Assembly: GCF_022835695.1 (NCBI RefSeq)
Contig: NZ_BQUV01000005.1
Span: forward strand, 186,001 to 250,000
Reading direction: 5' to 3'
DNA: 64,000 bases
Source: Bradyrhizobium sp. Ce-3
Lineage (GTDB): Bacteria > Pseudomonadota > Alphaproteobacteria > Rhizobiales > Xanthobacteraceae
In this document: piece by piece, positions 23,436 through 32,166 of the stretch
Layout: each line of letters starts with the position of its first letter
Position numbering within the stretch: position 1 is the first letter of the stretch
Notes under the pieces: generated by a model
Databases searched by the model: none
Seen by the model: only the letters and a program-made list of their open reading frames with translations
Told to the model about the DNA's origin: nothing
Program-made: the position numbers and the translations under genes

Positions 23436-24911
23436 ATGCCCTTGCTTGCGACCGGCGAATACCGCCCCGATGTCAGCGACTATGAAGGTCAGGCGACGCG
23501 AAACATCCTGAATGTGATTCCACGTGGTGACGGTTACGGACCGTTTCCGAGCCTGTCGGCTTACGCGGCACCGTTGCCGGCCGCGTGCAGGGGCGCTTTC
23601 TACGCGCTGAAATCCGACGGCACGGTCGTCACGTTCGCAGGAACCAGCAACAAGCTTTACAAGCTCAACAACACCGACTTCACCTGGACCGATGTGTCGT
23701 CCGGCGGCGGATCGTATAGCGCACTGAGCGCCAACGCGCAGTGGCAGTTCGCGCAGACCGGAAACTTCGTCTTCGCGACCCAGGCGAATACGGCGTTGCA
23801 GATGTTCGACCTGTCGTCGGCGTCGACGTTCGGCAATGCGCTCGGCTCGCCGCCGCAGGCGGCCTATATCGGGGTCGTCGGCAGGTTCCTGGTGCTGTCC
23901 GGATTGCTCTCGAATCCGTACCGGATTCAATGGTCGGGGCTGAACAATTTCAACGCGGCCGACAGCTGGATCAGCGGCATCAAGTCCTCCGACTTCCAGG
24001 ACTTTCCCGACGGCGGCATCGTTCGCGGCGTCGCCGGCGGTGAGGCCGGGGTCATCTTTCAGGACCAGGCGATCCGGCGGATGTCCTACGTGCCGGGTTC
24101 GCCGATCGTGTTCCAGATCGATCGCATCACGCAGGACAAGGGCCTCTATGCGCCGTACTCGATCATCCGGGCCGGCGAGCGCATCTTCTTCTACGCGGGC
24201 CAGGGTTTCCACAAGATCGAGCCCGGCGGTGTGCCCGAGCAGATCGGCCGCGAGAAAGTCGATCGCACGTTTCTGGCGGATCTCGACAAGGGCAATCTGC
24301 AGCTCTTTGTGGGTGCTGCCGACCCGCGCAGCACCCGGGTGTATTGGGCCTATAAATCGGTCTCCGGTGCGGTCGGAAACGCCTATGACAAGCTGCTCGG
24401 CTACGACTTTCTGCTCGACCGTTTTTTCCCGGTCGCCATGGCCGGCGAGTATCTGCTGGGCGTTTCGCAGACCGGCCTGACGCTGGAAAACCTCGACACC
24501 ATCTCGTCCTCTATCGACGCCATGACATTGAGCCTCGATGCCTATGCGACGGCGGTGCAACCCGAAATCGCGCAGTTCAGCAACGCGCATGTGCTCGGCT
24601 TCTTCCGCGGTCAGAGCCTGGAAGCGATGCTGGAGAGCGCGGAGCAGGGGAGCGACGAGAACCGAATCACGATCCGCGGTTTCAGGCCGATCACGGATGC
24701 GTCGGCGCTGTACGGCTCCGTGTCGTCGCGCGACACGCCGTCCGCGCCAGTGGTCCCGGGCGCCGAGGTCCCGGTGAACGCCAGGACCGGACGTTGCGAC
24801 ATGATGCAGGATACGCGCTATTCGCGGTTCAAGGTGCGTATCCCCGCGGCAACGCAATGGACCTTCTGCGCCGGCGTCGTACCGGATGTTATCGCGAGCG
24901 GCGCGCTATGA
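23436..24911 (+). CDS. Phage nozzle-like (beta-propeller) tail protein
   Basis: 491 residues, MPLLATGEYRPDVSDYEGQA and then repeated short strands with 'FxGTxxxLYKLxxxxWTDVS' (residues about 68-90), LSGLLSNPYRIQWSGLNNFN (about 155-174), and GVIFQDQAIRRMSYV. Long proteins with this beta-propeller style occur in SU10/P22-like phages as the nozzle (P22 gp10-like), which closes the tail tube. The assignment rests on length, repeat style and position after the adaptor. The stop overlaps the next start. Confidence 0.6.
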   Translation: MPLLATGEYRPDVSDYEGQATRNILNVIPRGDGYGPFPSLSAYAAPLPAACRGAFYALKSDGTVVTFAGTSNKLYKLNNTDFTWTDVSSGGGSYSALSANAQWQFAQTGNFVFATQANTALQMFDLSSASTFGNALGSPPQAAYIGVVGRFLVLSGLLSNPYRIQWSGLNNFNAADSWISGIKSSDFQDFPDGGIVRGVAGGEAGVIFQDQAIRRMSYVPGSPIVFQIDRITQDKGLYAPYSIIRAGERIFFYAGQGFHKIEPGGVPEQIGREKVDRTFLADLDKGNLQLFVGAADPRSTRVYWAYKSVSGAVGNAYDKLLGYDFLLDRFFPVAMAGEYLLGVSQTGLTLENLDTISSSIDAMTLSLDAYATAVQPEIAQFSNAHVLGFFRGQSLEAMLESAEQGSDENRITIRGFRPITDASALYGSVSSRDTPSAPVVPGAEVPVNARTGRCDMMQDTRYSRFKVRIPAATQWTFCAGVVPDVIASGAL

Positions 24912-25222
24912 CCGCGTATGTTCCGGGCATCACCGAGACTGATCTGAAGAAGATCGTGCTCGCCATCCAGGGCCTCGCCGCCGGCCGCTCGAACGCGGTC
25001 GGAACGGTGACGCTCGCGACAGGCGTCTCGACCACAACCGTCGCGACGCCGAACGCCGCATCAGGTTCGACGCCGATCCTGACGGCGGCTTCGGCAAGCG
25101 CCGCGACGGAGTTAGGCAACGGCACGATCTATGTCAGCGTCGTGGCGAATGGATCGTTCACGATCACACATGCGAGTTCGGCGACGGCAGGGCGGACGTT
25201 TCTGTACGCGGTGTTGGGTTAA
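24908..25222 (+). CDS. Small phage tail protein, 104 aa
   Basis: Starts at the ATG overlapping the nozzle gene's stop (ATGA). 104 residues: MTAYVPGITETDLKKIVLAI, then a Thr/Ala-rich beta part (GTVTLATGVSTTTVATPNAA, GSFTITHASSATAGRTF). 'ITETDLKKIVxAIxxLAxGRSNAVGxVTL' is a conserved opening in related phages. Probably a virion component. Bases 25223-25372 lead into cargo and hold no gene. Confidence 0.6.
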   Translation: MTAYVPGITETDLKKIVLAIQGLAAGRSNAVGTVTLATGVSTTTVATPNAASGSTPILTAASASAATELGNGTIYVSVVANGSFTITHASSATAGRTFLYAVLG

Positions 25223-25372
25223 TCTTCTTGGCGTGTCCTGTGTGGCGTTCGCATTGGTACGTCTTCGCACGAAAATCCATAGCTCTCACCTCGAGCGGTC
25301 CAACTGCTCTCGCGGCGCATCGTCGCGCGTCGATGATGCGTGGCACATTCATTTCAACAAGGAAATTGATCA

Positions 25373-26278
25373 ATGGCTCCACCGATTAGACTTGGCCCCG
25401 GTACGCTTGGAGGCGGTCGTCTCTTTCCAGGTCCGCTTCCTTCCGGAGATCCTAATCAGCTCCCGCAATTCCGAATGCCGTCGTTCGGAAATGCGCCGAC
25501 GCAGGCCGATGTTCTCGAGAAAGCGACAATGTCGCCCATGCTTTGGTATTGGCAGCATAACCCGCTGCTCTTCTGGCCATTTCGGGATTCACTCTCGCGC
25601 GAGCCGATCGGAACTAATGGGGATCGTGAGCGCCAGATTGATGGCGGCGGCCCGACTGCAATCCCCAGCGAGTCGCTGGATAGCGCTCGGCGTCCGGTCG
25701 AGCCGTCGCCTGTTCCTCCCAGTGGGCATGGACCTCTAGGGCCTGTCGGAGGCCTACTGGGCTTAATCGCAAAATACGGGCAATTGCGGAGATCGATACC
25801 TGACGAATACGGTAACGCATCGCCGGCAACGCCCTATCAGAAACCTGCGGCGACAGATGCGGGAGGACGAGGGGCATTAGATCAACCAAACCCGGATACC
25901 AGACGACTTGAACGCATCGACACAACAGCCGGAAAAAAACGGAAGTCGGGCACATACTCTCCGCCGCTCGTACCTAATATGCCGGTCGATGACGATACTG
26001 ATCTCAGCGTCGCTAGAGGAGATCCGCGTTATTGGCGTCGAGGAGACCCAGAATGCGAAAAAGAGATAGCCGATGCGACAAAAACATGCATTGACGCCTA
26101 CAGGAAAGGCGAAACCCTGAATTCCTCTAGTCTGCAAGATTGCATTACTGGGCTTCTGAGTCCCAAGTGTGGTGGAACCAAGGTCAAACGGGCGCTAACG
26201 CCGGAAGAAAGGGCGAGAATCCTGACCGAGCGCGTTCAACGCATGATGAGGGGCGAAGATCCTGATGATCTCGATTGA
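25373..26278 (+). CDS. Proline-rich cargo protein with cysteine-containing C-terminal domain
   Basis: 301 residues. The N-terminal part is Pro/Gly-rich (APPIRLGPGTLGGGRLFPGP), the middle has VGGLLGLIAKYGQ, the motif shared with other cargo proteins, followed by a disordered stretch. The C-terminal part (PRYWRRGDPECEKEIADATK, CIDAYRKG, LQDCITGLLSPKCGG) has four Cys and looks like a small folded domain, possibly a toxin. The next gene overlaps its stop as TGATG, the usual arrangement of an effector and its partner. No family recognised. Confidence 0.5.
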   Translation: MAPPIRLGPGTLGGGRLFPGPLPSGDPNQLPQFRMPSFGNAPTQADVLEKATMSPMLWYWQHNPLLFWPFRDSLSREPIGTNGDRERQIDGGGPTAIPSESLDSARRPVEPSPVPPSGHGPLGPVGGLLGLIAKYGQLRRSIPDEYGNASPATPYQKPAATDAGGRGALDQPNPDTRRLERIDTTAGKKRKSGTYSPPLVPNMPVDDDTDLSVARGDPRYWRRGDPECEKEIADATKTCIDAYRKGETLNSSSLQDCITGLLSPKCGGTKVKRALTPEERARILTERVQRMMRGEDPDDLD

Positions 26279-26847
26279 TGGAGAGACCCGCTTGGATGCG
26301 AGGCACTACTGTGCCGTTTGGATCAACGCATGTTTTCATCGGTGGTAGCCAGTTCCGAGATGGATCATGGTATACGGTCGTGAAGGAAACCAACGTCGAT
26401 GGAAACAATCTCACATCGCATGGCGGAGGTTCGATTGTGAGTCTTGGGCTTGTCTGTGTAGATCCCAGCCGTGTTCGTGAGATTTGGCCCCATGCCGTTG
26501 CGTTGCTGCGATCGGCTTGCCGCCGGACCACGCTTAACGCACTAGACGATGTTGAGTCGGACGTTCTCTCCGGGCGCAGCCTCTTGTGGCTGGCATGGGC
26601 CGAAGGTGGAATTCAGGCGACCGCTTCCACGATCTTGATCAATTCCGACATCGGCAAGGTCTGTGTCATCACTGCATGCGGCGGCACTGGCATGAAGCGC
26701 TGGCTGCCGCTGCTCGATGGGATTGAATCCTATGCGAGAGACGAAGGCTGCACTCGCGTGAGGATCTATGGCCGCAAGGGCTGGCTGCGGGTCCTTGATG
26801 GCTATCGGGAGAAGCACATCATCATGGACAAGGAAATCGAGGCTTAG
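26278..26847 (+). CDS. GNAT-like phage protein with a foreign N-terminus (chimera)
   Basis: 189 residues. From about residue 60 (VDPSRVREIWPHAVALLRSA) the protein is a core phage protein of acetyltransferase style: SGRSLLWLAWAEGGIQATAS, KVCVITACGGTGMKRWLPLL, YARDEGCTRVRIYGRKGWLR. The first 59 residues (STHVFIGGSQFRDGSWYTVV) do not belong to it and probably come from the partner of the preceding cargo gene. The normal start of the phage protein would lie close to VDPSRV. The fusion is in frame. Confidence 0.6.
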   Translation: MERPAWMRGTTVPFGSTHVFIGGSQFRDGSWYTVVKETNVDGNNLTSHGGGSIVSLGLVCVDPSRVREIWPHAVALLRSACRRTTLNALDDVESDVLSGRSLLWLAWAEGGIQATASTILINSDIGKVCVITACGGTGMKRWLPLLDGIESYARDEGCTRVRIYGRKGWLRVLDGYREKHIIMDKEIEA

Positions 26848-27267
26848 TTTCGCCTTTGGTGCTGTCGACAGGCTTGATAGTGTCTACTGCAGCGCGCTGC
26901 GGCACTGCTAAAGCAGTATGGTGCGGCTCGGCGACGATACTCCGTGCTGGGGCCCATTCCGCAACAAGCGATTCCAATCTTTTCAGAACTGCCGGGCATG
27001 TCACCGGCAGGACGCCGAGCTGGCGATCCATCGGTACCAACCTCGTCACTCGCGGTTGCCGGCCTCGCCAACCGACAAAGCTCCGCGGGCGCTCGCTATT
27101 GGGTTTGGTGAGTAGGCAGCCGACGCATTTCCTTCCAATCCCGATTTTCGGCACTCGCCAATAGATCAATCCGATCGTCGTCTGCGGCCGAATTCACCGA
27201 ACGCCTGGATCGCGATGCAGTGCGGTCGCATGTGTCCGTCACTTACACCATGAAAGGAAGACACCCG
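26848..27267. other. 420-base stretch without a supported gene
   Basis: Open frames at 26856-27164 and 26918-27115 exist, but they encode basic low-complexity sequence without a ribosome binding site and overlap each other. Nothing recognisable; possibly decayed cargo between the chimeric GNAT-like gene and the S74 protein. Confidence 0.4.
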
Positions 27268-28338
27268 ATGGGTGGGCAATCTTCATCGACTCAAACGCAA
27301 CAATCGCAGACCGCGCCCTGGACTGCTGCGCAGCCGATGTTGCAGGGCATCTTGAGCCAGCTAGGCACGGGCCTGAACAACACGGGGTTGACGCCAGCAG
27401 AGACAGGCGCACTCGACACGCTCCAGAGCAATGCCGCGTCCGGCAATCCGTACGCGGGACAGATCGGAGGATATGCGCAATCGCTCTTGAACGGCGGCAA
27501 CGCCAATGCGCAGGCCGGAGATGTGCAGGACAATCTTGCCACCTTGCAGCGGCAGCTTACGCCCTATGCCAATGGCAGCATGGTCGGAAACAATCCGGCA
27601 CTGGCGGCACAGCTGGCGCAGATCCGGAGCGATGTCGGCGACAGCATCAATTCGCAGTTCGCCGCGGCCGGCCGCGACCTGAGCGGCGCCAACCAGATGG
27701 CTTATGGGCGCGGGGTCGCCGCCGCCGAGGCGCCTGTGATCGCCGCACAGTACAACCAGGACGTTGCCAATCAGCTCAATGCGGCGAACGCGCTCTACGG
27801 CGCCGGCAACACCACCGCGAACACGCTGAGTGGTATGCAGCAGAACTATCTCACCAACCAGGGCCAAGGCGTCACGGCGGCACAATCAGCGCTCGATGCG
27901 CAGAACTACGGCGCCAACGCGACGCTGGCCGCGGAGGCGCAGCGACGCGGCATTCCGGTGCAAGCACTGAGCTTGCTCGCTCAAATCGGCGTGCCGATCG
28001 CGCAACTCGGCCAGCAGAGCAACGGGACGACGAACACGACGCAGCAGATGTCCGGGGCGCAGCAGTTCGGGGCGATCGCTAACGGCATCGGCGGCCTGCT
28101 CAAATTCATGCCGTCCGATATGCGGCTGAAGCAAGATATCGCTGTTGTTGGCACTCTGTTTGATGGGACGCCCGTCTATGGCTATCGCTACAGGGGAGCG
28201 CCCGCCTACCACATCGGCCTGATGGCGCAGGATGTGGAAAGGATAGCGCCGCATGCTGTGCTCGACATCAACGGCTACAAGGCCGTCGACTATCACGCAG
28301 CGACTGAGGTCTCGCGCAAGCTCGGCGAGGCGCGCTGA
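27268..28338 (+). CDS. Phage tail protein with S74 intramolecular chaperone domain
   Basis: 356 residues from the ATG at 27268 (AGGAAG upstream). The body is a long Ala/Gln/Asn-rich helical region (residues 20-280). The C-terminus is a peptidase S74 domain: SDMRLKQDIAVVGTL with the cleavage Ser and the Lys, YGYRYRGAP, HIGLMAQDVERIAP and YKAVDYHAATEVS. In tailspikes this domain folds the trimer and then cuts itself off. Here the remainder is helical rather than a fibre, so it may be an internal or ejection protein using the same trick. Confidence 0.75.
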   Translation: MGGQSSSTQTQQSQTAPWTAAQPMLQGILSQLGTGLNNTGLTPAETGALDTLQSNAASGNPYAGQIGGYAQSLLNGGNANAQAGDVQDNLATLQRQLTPYANGSMVGNNPALAAQLAQIRSDVGDSINSQFAAAGRDLSGANQMAYGRGVAAAEAPVIAAQYNQDVANQLNAANALYGAGNTTANTLSGMQQNYLTNQGQGVTAAQSALDAQNYGANATLAAEAQRRGIPVQALSLLAQIGVPIAQLGQQSNGTTNTTQQMSGAQQFGAIANGIGGLLKFMPSDMRLKQDIAVVGTLFDGTPVYGYRYRGAPAYHIGLMAQDVERIAPHAVLDINGYKAVDYHAATEVSRKLGEAR

Positions 28339-28910
28339 TGGGATTGTTTGACGACTACATGAAGTTTGATCCGGCGCAGTTCGAGGCGGGCGGGGGACTG
28401 TACGGGCGGCTGGCTTCTCTGCAGCCGCAGCTGAGTTTCGACCAGCCCACGCAGGGATCACCGTTTCCGCCCGTCCCCGGCGCCACGGGGCTGACCCCGG
28501 CCGCAACTAACCGAGACACGGTTCCGACAGACGGAGTAACCGCGCCTGGCGCGCCTCTGACGCCCTCGAGTTGGCCACGCGACGATGGGCAGACGCTCAA
28601 CATGCGTATCGGTGACTACTGGATGCCGCAATTCGGCCGCGCGGAGCCTCCCGCGCCGGTTATCGCGCCGACATTCGGCGATCGGTTGAATGCCGGTTTT
28701 CAGAGCTGGGCACATACCCCGCTAGGTAATCCATTTGCGGGGCTCGCCAACGGCATTGCGGGGTTTAACACCGGCCAAAGTTCGGCTGACTGGAACGGTC
28801 AATACGCCCCTGAGTCTCCCAGCGGTCAGGGCGTGTCGACGTTGGGGATCGCGGCCGCTCGAGGCCCCGCCGCCTATCTGCGCAGAAGAGGTGTGAACGA
28901 TGACCGATGA
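28338..28910 (+). CDS. Phage-associated protein with GGLYGRL motif
   Basis: 190 residues, overlapping the previous stop (TGATG). It begins MGLFDDYMKFDPAQFEAGGG, then LYGRLASLQPQ, Pro/Thr-rich sequence, GDYWMPQFG, and RLNAGFQSWAHTPLGNPFAG. I recall proteins in related prophages with the same lead and a variable C-terminal toxin-like domain; this one ends soon after LANGIAGFNTGQ and lacks such a domain. The GGLxGxL motif links it to the proline-rich cargo proteins. Role unknown. Confidence 0.5.
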   Translation: MGLFDDYMKFDPAQFEAGGGLYGRLASLQPQLSFDQPTQGSPFPPVPGATGLTPAATNRDTVPTDGVTAPGAPLTPSSWPRDDGQTLNMRIGDYWMPQFGRAEPPAPVIAPTFGDRLNAGFQSWAHTPLGNPFAGLANGIAGFNTGQSSADWNGQYAPESPSGQGVSTLGIAAARGPAAYLRRRGVNDDR

Positions 28911-30102
28911 GCCCAGCAACGATCTGACCGGCGCTGCCCACGACCTCGCGATGGCCGGCTACAAGCCAATGCCAGATCGAGCGTCGGACGAAGCGGAGAA
29001 GATCGACGGCGACACTGCATCCCTTCGCGAGGCCGCGGAGAGGATATCCGAGCAGCCCGAGAATGTGGTTGTCAGGCAGTATCGCAACGCGGAGGGGAAG
29101 CCTGCCGCGGCAAATGAAGCCGTGACCTTGCGGCGAGCGAGCCGTGACTATGCGGCTGCGGTCGCGGCCGAAAAACTGATCGCCGACGGTGAAGACGCCG
29201 AGCGATTGGCCGAGCGGGTCGATGCGCTACGCGCAGAGGCGCTCGCAAACGATCCGGAGGCTGCGGAGTTCTACGGTTTCGACCTGCCTGAAACGAACGC
29301 CGATAGTGTCGCGCGAAGCCAAGGCGACACGGATGGCCAAGATGCCGGCCCCAGTAGCGATGATGTCGGCGAAGGCCTCGATCCCGCTTTGGCGAGGGCC
29401 CTGGAGCACCCCCAGGTGCGGCAGGCGATCGATGAGGAGATCGCGGAGACACACAAGATCCGCCAGGGCTATCTTGATGCCCTTGCTGGCGCTACGCAGA
29501 TCGCGCAGGCGAGCTTCATCAACCAATTTCCTGAGCTCGTTGGCGTTCCCCTCGAGAGCCTGCCTGGCGTCCTCGACCATATGTCGCGGCAAGAGCCAGC
29601 TAAGTTTGCCCGCGTTCAGAGTGCGATTGCTGCTACGGACCAGCTTCTTGCCCAACATCAGCAGGAGAGCCAACGACAAGCTGAAGCCGCGCGTCACGCC
29701 TTTCGCGCTCATGCGAAGTCGGAGGATGCGCGCTTTGACGTCATGCTGAAGGGAGAGCCGGTCGAAACCCAGCGTGCCGTGATGCAGGAGATCATCGCGT
29801 CCGCCAAGGCAAGCGGTGTCGAGGCTTCCGAATTGACGCATCTGCTCAATACGGAGCCACTGATGCGCAACGCCACCTTTCAGCGGATGATGTACGATGC
29901 AGGAAAATATCGTCTGATGATGAAAGCGAAGGATGCCGTCACGACCAGGCCACTCCCGCCGGTGCAGCGGCCTGGCGCTTCGGCGTCGCGTGGCGAGCGT
30001 GAGAACGTTGATCTTCGGACGCTCAATGCAAGGCTTTCGAGCACCGGCGATATCAAGGATGCTGTGGCGCTTTATCATGCGCGGAAGGCCACCAGGGGAT
30101 GA
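28900..30102 (+). CDS. Phage helical protein, possibly internal/ejection or scaffold
   Basis: 400 residues, overlapping the preceding gene by 11 bases. Strongly helical and charged: TASLREAAERISEQPENVVV, LIADGEDAERLAERVDALRA, FARVQSAIAATDQLLAQHQQ, FQRMMYDAGKYRLMMKAKDA. No membrane segment. Such proteins beside the S74 gene in podovirus-like prophages are candidates for ejection proteins packed in the capsid, or scaffolds; the sequence does not decide. Confidence 0.5.
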   Translation: MTDEPSNDLTGAAHDLAMAGYKPMPDRASDEAEKIDGDTASLREAAERISEQPENVVVRQYRNAEGKPAAANEAVTLRRASRDYAAAVAAEKLIADGEDAERLAERVDALRAEALANDPEAAEFYGFDLPETNADSVARSQGDTDGQDAGPSSDDVGEGLDPALARALEHPQVRQAIDEEIAETHKIRQGYLDALAGATQIAQASFINQFPELVGVPLESLPGVLDHMSRQEPAKFARVQSAIAATDQLLAQHQQESQRQAEAARHAFRAHAKSEDARFDVMLKGEPVETQRAVMQEIIASAKASGVEASELTHLLNTEPLMRNATFQRMMYDAGKYRLMMKAKDAVTTRPLPPVQRPGASASRGERENVDLRTLNARLSSTGDIKDAVALYHARKATRG

Positions 30103-30172
30103 TCGTGTGCGTCGCAGGCGAGCACGGTAGTGCAAGAGTGCCAGCCAATTCACTCCAGTTTGGATTTTCGCA

Positions 30173-30436
30173 ATGACGGATACTCGGGATTTTCTTGAAC
30201 GCGGCGAGTCGATCGTGGAAAAAATCACTGGCCAGCCCGCTACCGCTGGCGAAATCGCCGACAATTTTGCCCTTTTTGGCTTGAGCAAGCGCGTCGCCGC
30301 CCTGGACTGCCTCGACGCCGAACTCGGCGGCGAGATTGATTCAGGCTCGCATAGCCTCCGGCGCCATGTCCGCCTGCAGGAACTGAGGCGGAGGATGACC
30401 GATCTCCATCATGCGCTGCGCAAGGTGAGGCGCTGA
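30173..30436 (+). CDS. Small phage protein, 87 aa
   Basis: 87 residues: MTDTRDFLERGESIVEKITG, QPATAGEIADNFALFGLSKR, and a helical basic end (LRRHVRLQELRRRMTDLHHA). It is placed in the run between the helical protein and the collar fibre. No membrane helix or known motif. Possibly DNA-associated because of its basic C-terminus. Confidence 0.5.
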   Translation: MTDTRDFLERGESIVEKITGQPATAGEIADNFALFGLSKRVAALDCLDAELGGEIDSGSHSLRRHVRLQELRRRMTDLHHALRKVRR

Positions 30437-30443
30437 AGCGGCG

Positions 30444-30935
30444 ATGGTCAATCCCGTGCTGGCAACGCTTGCGCAGGCTCGCCTGCGCACCGCACCACTA
30501 TTCGTCCGTTGGTGCGCGTTGCACGGCGTGGCGTCGTGTCCGGCTGCCCCGGCCATCGTTGCGCGGTTCGTGGCCGACTGCGCATCCCTCGGCATCGAGC
30601 GGCTGTGGGGGGCGGTACAGGATATCTCGAAGCTGCATGTGTCGGCGGGTCTCGCCGATCCCACGCTCGGAGGCGTGGCTGCGGCAGCAATCGCCGATAT
30701 TGCCGGAATTGAACCACCGAGGTCTTGGCCGGACGATAGCAAGCAACGGTTTCGGTCGCTGCCTTACGATCTGCAGATGTTCATCGCAACCCATGAGGCG
30801 CGCCGCGACAAGGCGTTGCGGCGTGCTCAAAACGAAGTGGCCGCGACGCTGAAGCGATTTGAAGCGCTGCAGCGGTCCGCTCGCGCAGAGCCAGAAAGGA
30901 CAAGAAATGAAGCAAGCTCGCCTGCCACCGCTTGA
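30444..30935 (+). CDS. Phage protein with integrase core-binding-like helical domain
   Basis: 163 residues. The region CPAAPAIVARFVADCASLGI, RLWGAVQDISKLHVSAGL, ADPTLGGVAAAAIADIAG resembles the SAM-like N-terminal (core-binding) domain of tyrosine recombinases, in which 'PxxxxtvxxFlxxlxxxGlxxxTixxxlsAisxlHxxxGl.nPt' is typical. No catalytic domain follows, so it is not an integrase. The C-terminal part is charged helix. It sits seven bases after the previous stop and overlaps the next gene. Confidence 0.5.
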   Translation: MVNPVLATLAQARLRTAPLFVRWCALHGVASCPAAPAIVARFVADCASLGIERLWGAVQDISKLHVSAGLADPTLGGVAAAAIADIAGIEPPRSWPDDSKQRFRSLPYDLQMFIATHEARRDKALRRAQNEVAATLKRFEALQRSARAEPERTRNEASSPATA

Positions 30936-31107
30936 AAGCCGGATCAACGAATTGCGTGCCGAAATTGAGGCCATTATCGATGCGCGCGCACAAGCCGTGG
31001 CCAGGGAAAGCCCCGGCGTGCCCATCGGTGTGATCCGCAACCTGCTGATCGCGCGGGCACCTGCCTGTCCATGCGCGCAATATCTCCAGCTTGGCCGCGC
31101 GGAATAG
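30907..31107 (+). CDS. Small phage coiled-coil protein, 66 aa
   Basis: ATG at 30907 preceded by GAAAGGA; 66 residues, MKQARLPPLESRINELRAEI and then EAIIDARAQAVARES, a short coiled coil, and a C-terminal CPCAQYLQL with two Cys. Overlaps the previous gene by 29 bases in another frame, consistent with a compact phage operon. Function unknown. Confidence 0.55.
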   Translation: MKQARLPPLESRINELRAEIEAIIDARAQAVARESPGVPIGVIRNLLIARAPACPCAQYLQLGRAE

Positions 31108-31168
31108 CGGCGAGGCCGTCGCACATCGGTGAGCGTCAGCCTCGCGAATTCATCAAGGGAAAGGTACC

Positions 31169-32161
31169 ATGACTCTCTACAAATGGTCGCGGGTCGCGGC
31201 CTCGGACGCAACCGCGGACAGCTCGATCAATTGGCAGGAAGGACAAGCTCCTTCCAGCGTCAATGACTCCGCCCGTGCGATGATGGCGGCCACCGCGAAG
31301 TATCGTGACGACATCGCCGGTGCGATTGTTACAAGTGGGTCCAGTGCGGCCTATGCACTGTCAAGTTATCAGCAATTCGACAGCTTCACGAACATGAATG
31401 GCGCGATGATTGCTTTCACGCCGCATGCCACAAATACGAGTTTTGGCGTCACGTTCAATGTCGATGGTCTCGGAGCACGAGCGCTGCGCAGCGCGCCCAG
31501 CGTTGACATTCTTCCCGGAATGATCGTCCAAGGGACGCCTTATGTCGCAACCTATAGCAACGCCGATGGCGCATGGTATTTGCACGGAGTTTTCGGCAAT
31601 CCGTACAATGTACCGATCGCAGCCGGAATGGATTATTGGGGCTTTTCGGCGCCGAATAGTTCGTTTGCTTTCCCGATCGGGCAGGCAGTCTCTCGCACGA
31701 CCTATTCCGCTCTGTTCGCGTTGATAGGAGCGCAATACGGCGGCGGTGATGGATCAACCACGTTCAATCTCCCGGACAAACGCGGGCGCGCTTCGGCATG
31801 CGTCGACAATATGGGAGGAACGTTTGCGAACCGCATCACTACCACCGTGAATAGCAACGCTAATCTGGGCGGTACTGGAGGGGTTGAGGCAAATGGTCTC
31901 GTTACAGCGAACCTGCCACCCTATACGCCGTCAGGATCGGTGTCAGGCAGCATAACTGGAAATGCCTTTGCGAACTTCTTTTCGGTAAATACAGGATCCG
32001 CAGCAAACACATATAGCCCGTCTACGGGTACGGCAAGCCCTCTGGCGGTAACGGGCACATTCTCCGGGTCTTTGTCAGGCAATGCCCAAGGCGGCACAAG
32101 CTCACCCTTTACGAATCTTCAGCCAACGATCCTTTGCAACTACATCATGCGGATCATCTGA
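31169..32161 (+). CDS. Tail fibre protein with phage tail collar domain
   Basis: 330 residues starting MTLYKWSRVAASDATADSSI; AAGG upstream. The first 120 residues form the conserved attachment part (SINWQEGQAPSSVNDSARAM). Residues about 165-205 are a collar domain: FPIGQAVSRTTYSALFALIG, then AQYGGGDGSTTFNLPDKRGR. The C-terminal part is Ser/Thr/Gly-rich and likely variable. It should form the receptor-contacting fibre or its base. An O-acetyltransferase-like gene on the opposite strand follows five bases after its stop. Confidence 0.85.
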   Translation: MTLYKWSRVAASDATADSSINWQEGQAPSSVNDSARAMMAATAKYRDDIAGAIVTSGSSAAYALSSYQQFDSFTNMNGAMIAFTPHATNTSFGVTFNVDGLGARALRSAPSVDILPGMIVQGTPYVATYSNADGAWYLHGVFGNPYNVPIAAGMDYWGFSAPNSSFAFPIGQAVSRTTYSALFALIGAQYGGGDGSTTFNLPDKRGRASACVDNMGGTFANRITTTVNSNANLGGTGGVEANGLVTANLPPYTPSGSVSGSITGNAFANFFSVNTGSAANTYSPSTGTASPLAVTGTFSGSLSGNAQGGTSSPFTNLQPTILCNYIMRII

Positions 32162-32166
32162 CCTGG

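Noticed and set aside
23343-24857. 504-codon minus-strand frame opposite the nozzle-like gene
   Set aside because: Rich in Arg, His and Asp as expected for the antisense of a GC-rich gene; no ribosome binding site or motif.
26918-27115. 65-residue frame with two Cys (CRACH) as a zinc protein
   Set aside because: No ribosome binding site, one weak Cys pair only, and overlap with another equally plausible frame.
30444-30935. Possible tyrosine integrase of the prophage
   Set aside because: Only a core-binding-like helical region is present; there is no catalytic domain with the Arg-His-Arg-Tyr residues, and the gene sits among late genes.
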